From the NCBI GenBank assembly GCA_025059415.1, contig JANXDQ010000025.1:1-13811 (forward strand): a stretch of 13,811 nt of DNA, in the 5' to 3' direction. Below the pieces are notes generated by a model that was not told the origin of the DNA, ran no database searches, and saw nothing but the letters and a program-made list of their open reading frames with translations. Origin of the DNA: Aigarchaeota archaeon (GTDB lineage: Archaea; Thermoproteota; Nitrososphaeria_A; Caldarchaeales; Wolframiiraptoraceae). Shown one piece after another: positions 12,569 to 13,811 of this stretch. Within the stretch, counting starts at the first letter, position 1, and each line of letters begins with the position of its first letter. A program made the translations under genes and the position numbers.

Positions 12569-13381
12569 TTGTCCAATGATAGGATCGAGAAGAAGCTGAG
12601 GCTCAGGGAGCATAGGTATGAGCGCGAGCAGAGGTTTCTGAGGAAGAGGTCTGAGCTCGACGAGGTCTTGGAGGAGGTCTTCGACCAGCAGACCCTCATG
12701 ACGATTTACGAGCTCATGAACCGGGGGCTCATCAAGGACTTCTACGGCGTGGTCAGCGCGGGCAAGGAGTCCAGGATCTATTACGCAGAAGGTAGAGGCG
12801 GCGAGGGCCTCGCCGTCAAGATATATCTCGTGACGAGCGCCGAGTTCAAGAAGAGTAGGTCCATGTACACGGCCCATGACCCGAGGTTCCAGAGGGTGCC
12901 CAAGGACTTCAGGGACTTCATCTATCTCTGGGCGAGGAGGGAGTATAGGAACTTGGAGGAGGCTCGTGAGGCCGGCGTCCCCGTGCCGAGGCCATACTTC
13001 GTGAGGAATAACGTCCTCGGGATGGAGTTCATTGGCGAGGATGAGAAGCGTTATCCGCTATTGAATGAGGTGGCGCTCGAGGCCGAGACCTATTCGGAGA
13101 TTTACCCGCAGGTGATCGAGGCCGTTAAGAGGCTCTACAGCAACGCCAAGCTCGTACACGGAGACCTGAGCGAGTACAATATCTTCATCACCCCGGATGA
13201 TAAAATAGTCTTGATAGATCTCTCTCAGGCTGTTAGGGTCGAGCAGCCGGTCGCCGACCAGCTCCTCCTCAGGGACCTAAGGAACATCACGAGGTTCTTC
13301 GGGAAGATGGGGGTAGACGTGCCGGGGGCCGAGATCTTATTCGAGGAAATAACTGGGAGAAAGCCATTTGAGGTCTCCTAG
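12569..13381 (+). CDS. rio1: RIO1-type serine/threonine kinase/ATPase
   Basis: RIO1 acts in the late maturation of the small ribosomal subunit. The N-terminal region (1-50) is charged and helical. The kinase core has the flexible nucleotide loop VSAGKESRIYYAEG (62-75), the ATP-binding Lys84 in LAVKIY, the catalytic loop VHGDLSEYNI (196-205) with Asp199 and Asn204, and the metal-binding LIDLSQAV (215-222) with Asp217. HGDLSEYN and ID-SQ-V are RIO1 hallmarks. The 270-residue length is usual for archaea. The start is TTG at 12569 without a strong Shine-Dalgarno. CTTTTTA at 12533-12539 would give a very short leader, so the gene may have its own promoter although it is only 48 bp after aIF1A. Confidence 0.95.
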   Translation: MSNDRIEKKLRLREHRYEREQRFLRKRSELDEVLEEVFDQQTLMTIYELMNRGLIKDFYGVVSAGKESRIYYAEGRGGEGLAVKIYLVTSAEFKKSRSMYTAHDPRFQRVPKDFRDFIYLWARREYRNLEEAREAGVPVPRPYFVRNNVLGMEFIGEDEKRYPLLNEVALEAETYSEIYPQVIEAVKRLYSNAKLVHGDLSEYNIFITPDDKIVLIDLSQAVRVEQPVADQLLLRDLRNITRFFGKMGVDVPGAEILFEEITGRKPFEVS

Positions 13382-13426
13382 GCAATTGTTAAATTTCGGG
13401 TTCCGGGGTTCGGGGGAGGTGAGGCC

Positions 13427-13811
13427 ATGTCCTTCTTCATGGTCACGATTCCGAGGGAGAGGGTCGGGGTCCTGATCGGGCCGCAGGGCTCCGTGAAGAG
13501 GAGGATCGAGGAGACGCTGGGGGTGAAGCTCACGATCGACAGCGCCGAGGGATCCGTTAGGATCGAGTTGGCCAAGCCTCCCGAGGAGGGAGGAGACCCG
13601 ATAGCCCTCTTCAAGGCCAGGGACGTGGTTCAGGCGATCGGCAGGGGATTCTCGCCGGAGAAGGCCTATAGGCTATTCGAGGAGGGCGCCGTCCTGAGCA
13701 TAATCGACATAACGGAATACGTCAAGCCCAGCAGGAATAATCTCGTGAGGGTCAGGGCGAGGCTCATCGGTAGGGATGGGGCGACCAGGAGGCTCATCGA
13801 GGAGACGACGA
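13427..13811 (+). CDS. KH-domain ribosome-assembly protein, Dim2/Pno1-like (partial, runs off the window)
   Basis: The visible 128 residues begin MSFFMVTIPRERVGVLIGPQ and contain a first KH domain with the RNA-binding GPQG loop (18-21) followed by SVKRRIEETLGVKLTID. A second KH domain begins near 98, with GRDGATRRLIEETT at the window edge. The linker RDVVQAIGRGFSPEKAYRLF (65-84) is characteristic of the archaeal Dim2/Pno1 family. These proteins bind the 3' end of 16S rRNA near the initiation site and work alongside RIO1 kinase. GGGGGAGGTGAGG lies just before the ATG. The gene lies 45 bp after rio1. The archaeal neighbourhood aIF1A-RIO1-KH supports the call. The C terminus is beyond the window. 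Confidence 0.9.
   Translation, partial: MSFFMVTIPRERVGVLIGPQGSVKRRIEETLGVKLTIDSAEGSVRIELAKPPEEGGDPIALFKARDVVQAIGRGFSPEKAYRLFEEGAVLSIIDITEYVKPSRNNLVRVRARLIGRDGATRRLIEETT

Noticed and set aside
1..13811. CRISPR arrays, insertion sequences, prophage or integration sites
   Set aside because: I saw no regularly spaced repeats, no transposase or integrase motifs and no flanking direct repeats anywhere in the window.

Overview
This is chromosomal DNA from an archaeon, most likely a member of the TACK group (Thermoproteota or a related uncultured lineage), probably thermophilic. The evidence is an archaeal 7S/SRP RNA with Alu and S domains, an isolated 5S rRNA gene, archaeal-type TrpRS, aIF1A, RIO1 kinase, a Dim2/Pno1-like KH protein, a type II methionine aminopeptidase, UPF0147 and DUF1512 proteins, a box C/D guide RNA, AT-rich TATA boxes about 26-30 nt before RNA starts or leaderless starts, and frequent TTG/GTG start codons. 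The genus cannot be fixed from the sequence alone. I see no insertion sequence, CRISPR array, tRNA gene or phage gene.

Layout. Positions 58-383 (-): SRP RNA with its own TATA box. 418-1881 (-): a small winged-helix protein and trpS. 2051-3086 (+): a 33-residue zinc-finger ORF and map. 3097-4463 (-): a zinc-ribbon protein and a DUF1512 membrane protein. 4556-4677 (+): 5S rRNA. 4739-5644 (+): transaldolase-family enzyme with a large insertion, convergent with rpe (5661-6416, -), so two enzymes of non-oxidative pentose-phosphate chemistry lie tail to tail. 6469-6600 (-): an open stretch that looks coding but has no start codon. 6638-7651 (+): TtuA/Ncs6 tRNA thiolase, whose 3' end overlaps by 60 bp the end of a site-2-type M50 membrane protease (7592-8833, -). 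The protease start overlaps the end of an orphan MalK-type ABC ATPase (8805-9914, -). 10019-12019 (+): small ORFs, a UPF0147 protein, a winged-helix protein, a helical protein of unknown function and a membrane-anchored winged-helix protein. 12086-12141 (+): box C/D sRNA. 12188 to the window end (+): aIF1A, RIO1 kinase and a KH-domain ribosome-assembly protein (cut by the window edge).

How the genes fit together. Most of the window is information processing: protein targeting (SRP RNA), tRNA charging and thiolation, N-terminal methionine removal, 5S rRNA, rRNA 2'-O-methylation guiding, translation initiation and small-subunit maturation. The sRNA-aIF1A-RIO1-KH block forms a coherent ribosome-biogenesis neighbourhood. 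The least explained parts are the winged-helix/membrane winged-helix cluster at 10.7-12.0 kb, the ABC ATPase-M50 protease pair, and the DUF1512-zinc-ribbon pair. These and the unannotated C/D RNA are where anything new is most likely to be.
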